A DNA stretch of 7,591 nucleotides, from the NCBI GenBank assembly GCA_030655675.1, contig JAUSPM010000041.1:1-7591 (forward strand), read 5' to 3'. The stretch is from Methanosarcinaceae archaeon (lineage in GTDB: Archaea > Halobacteriota > Methanosarcinia > Methanosarcinales > Methanosarcinaceae). Positions within the stretch are counted from its first letter, which is position 1. The number at the start of each line of letters is the position of its first letter. Below the pieces are notes generated by a model. That model saw only the letters and a list, made by a program, of their open reading frames with translations, made no database searches and was not told the DNA's origin. Shown one piece after another: positions 6,827-7,591 of this stretch. Position numbers and translations under genes: made by a program.

Positions 6827-6840
6827 ATCTTATAGATTAT
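6824..6840. repeat. 17-bp palindrome between the two hairpin units
   Basis: ATAATCT (6824-6830) and AGATTAT (6834-6840) are perfect inverted arms around TAT. The palindrome starts within the last bases of copy 1 and lies about 100 bp before the start of the small cysteine-rich gene. It has the form of a dimeric-regulator site, but AT-rich DNA produces such repeats easily. Confidence 0.3.
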
Positions 6841-6846
6841 ATACAA

Positions 6847-6888
6847 CGAGAAAATCCTCACTATGCTCGGATTAACTCGGACTATATA
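6847..6888 (+). repeat. Hairpin repeat unit, copy 2
   Basis: This unit has the same fold as copy 1: outer CGAG (6847-6850)/CTCG (6876-6879), AA/AA bulge, inner AATCC (6853-6857)/GGATT (6869-6873), and an 11-nt loop. Relative to copy 1 the inner closing pair has changed from G-C to C-G on both sides at once, and the outer pair from G-U to G-C. Its last bases, ACTATATA, overlap the candidate TATA box of the plus-strand genes. Confidence 0.55.
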
Positions 6889-6901
6889 TGTATAAAATAT
6901 A
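6882..6901 (+). promoter_or_regulatory. Candidate TATA box for the plus-strand gene pair
   Basis: CTATATATG and the following TATAAAATATA are TATA-like and lie 27-46 nt before the ribosome binding site of the small gene. A start of transcription near 6910-6920 would give a short leader, which would leave the two hairpin units upstream of the transcript as DNA elements, unless transcription begins farther upstream. Confidence 0.35.
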
Positions 6902-6927
6902 TACTACAAAAAAATTAAATCCCAATA

Positions 6928-6934
6928 AAGGTGA
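6928..6934 (+). promoter_or_regulatory. Ribosome binding site deciding the small gene's start
   Basis: AAGGTGA lies 4 nt before the ATG at 6939-6941, the usual archaeal arrangement. An in-frame ATG at 6888 has no such site and would place translation within the TATA-like region, so the shorter protein is preferred. Confidence 0.7.
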
Positions 6935-6938
6935 TAAA

Positions 6939-7253
6939 ATGACTGATATAACAGTAAATTCAACTATATGCGATTTTGTTCATGAGATACATGGGGAACT
7001 TAAAGGGAAAAATGTAGTCATCGATATAGATACACCCTGTGAAAAGGTCAAACAAATTTCACATCTGGAAGTTCCAATGATGGAAGTTTTTGACATTAAA
7101 GATAATTATGTAATGGATAAAGCCAAAGAAGCGAAAATATGTTCCACTTGTCTGGTGCCCTGTGCGATACTTCATGCATGCAAAATAGAGTCTGAATTCA
7201 TGTCAAAAACCCTTGTTAATAAATCAGGACCATTGAGTATAGAATTTAAGTAA
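6939..7253 (+). CDS. Small cysteine-rich protein next to a corrinoid methyltransferase gene
   Basis: The 104-residue soluble protein has no signal peptide or membrane segment. It has six cysteines: 11, 34, 68, 71, 75 and 81, the last four forming CX2CX3CX5C (CSTCLVPC then HAC). Such spacing could hold an iron-sulfur cluster or other metal, but no biochemical role can be read from it. It resembles short proteins I associate with methanogen methyltransferase loci (possibly the family labelled DUF6951; I am not certain). The start at 6939 is chosen for its AAGGTGA site; the frame extends back to an ATG at 6888. The stop is TAA. The methyltransferase frame follows within about 20 nt, so the two are probably co-transcribed and may act together, for instance in redox or corrinoid handling (inference). 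Confidence 0.85.
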   Translation: MTDITVNSTICDFVHEIHGELKGKNVVIDIDTPCEKVKQISHLEVPMMEVFDIKDNYVMDKAKEAKICSTCLVPCAILHACKIESEFMSKTLVNKSGPLSIEFK

Positions 7254-7274
7254 GATCTGTTGCGAAGTGGTATT

Positions 7275-7591
7275 TTGTTGGCCAATACGTTAAAAGAACG
7301 CTTCATGCGATCCCTTCAAGGAAAGGAAGTGGATAAAGTCCCTGTTTGTTCAGTCACCCAGACGGGAACCGTTGAACTTATGGATATCACAGGAGCAAAG
7401 TGGCCACAGGCACACTACGATCCCGAAAAAATGGCCACATTGGCTATCGCCGGTCATGAGATCGCAGGGTTGGAAGCAGTTCGCTACCCTTTTGATTGTA
7501 CTGTCATTGCACAGTCACTTGGCTGTAAAATAATGGAAGGTTCTATTGATACTCAGCCATCTATAATAGAATGGGCATGTAAAAACAAGGA
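7275..7591 (+). CDS. Methylcobamide:coenzyme M methyltransferase, MtaA/MtbA family (5' part)
   Basis: This enzyme moves a methyl group from a methylated corrinoid protein to coenzyme M, the substrate of methyl-CoM reductase. About 105 residues are present before the window ends. The N-terminal signature VDKVPVCSVTQTGTVELM and the segments GLEAVRYPFD and QSLGCKIMEGSIDTQPS fit the uroporphyrinogen-decarboxylase-like MtaA/MtbA family. The zinc-ligand region (His-X-Cys and a later Cys) would lie past the edge. The start is uncertain: no ATG suits, and TTG at 7275 or 7278 matches the length of known N-termini (TLK at the same offset). TTG 7260 and ATG 7305 are other options. No clear ribosome binding site is seen. 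I cannot separate MtaA (methanol) from MtbA (methylamine); the pyl context favours MtbA. Confidence 0.9.
   Translation, partial: MLANTLKERFMRSLQGKEVDKVPVCSVTQTGTVELMDITGAKWPQAHYDPEKMATLAIAGHEIAGLEAVRYPFDCTVIAQSLGCKIMEGSIDTQPSIIEWACKNK

Larger units (their letters stand above)
6085..6938. other. AT-rich divergent spacer between pylS and the plus-strand genes
   Basis: About 850 nt separate the pylS start from the next gene. I see no tRNA gene on either strand: nothing matches the tRNA-Pyl acceptor arm, its CTA anticodon loop or a conserved T arm. The stretch holds simple AT tracts (6318-6331 and 6655-6664), the candidate pylS leader, TGATCA palindromes, a 13-bp palindrome AGACAATTTGTCT (6454-6466) and two hairpin units near 6785-6888. 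Open frames present are short and AT-driven. The middle part, roughly 6300-6720, has nothing I can assign. Confidence 0.7.

Overview
The window carries a pyrrolysine (Pyl) biosynthesis and charging operon from a methylotrophic methanogenic archaeon. The proteins closely resemble those of the Methanosarcinaceae. The low G+C content, the very AT-rich spacer, archaeal GGTGA-type ribosome binding sites and RamA/MtaA-type proteins all fit that family; a Methanococcoides- or Methanolobus-like organism is plausible, but I cannot fix the genus from the sequence alone.

Layout, left to right. Positions 1-163 are non-coding: a GGAGG motif on the minus strand at the left edge suggests another minus-strand gene starting just outside, and an inverted repeat lies just after ramA. 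Positions 164-6084 are one tightly packed minus-strand operon, transcribed in the order pylS, pylB, pylC, pylD, ramA. PylB, PylC and PylD convert two lysines to pyrrolysine, and PylS loads it onto the amber-decoding tRNA. RamA reductively reactivates the corrinoid proteins that serve the Pyl-containing methylamine methyltransferases, so supply of the 22nd amino acid is co-expressed with upkeep of the enzymes that need it. Positions 6085-6938 are an AT-rich divergent spacer without a convincing conventional gene. Positions 6939-7591 are plus-strand: a small cysteine-rich protein, then the 5' part of a MtaA/MtbA-family methylcobamide:coenzyme M methyltransferase, the next step in methyl transfer to coenzyme M.

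Three points stand out. First, pylT (tRNA-Pyl), which precedes pylS in Methanosarcina, is not recognisable anywhere in the window. Second, the pylS leader instead holds a short reading frame that stops at UAG, with that UAG in the loop of a 6-bp hairpin; read-through of the UAG would carry ribosomes out of frame across the pylS start. This is a candidate pyrrolysine-sensing attenuator, but it is only a hypothesis. Third, two diverged copies of a 42-nt hairpin unit with a compensatory base change lie just before the plus-strand genes, and one copy has an alternative, competing stem.

Several starts are TTG (pylD, pylB and probably the methyltransferase), and no complete gene here ends in TAG.
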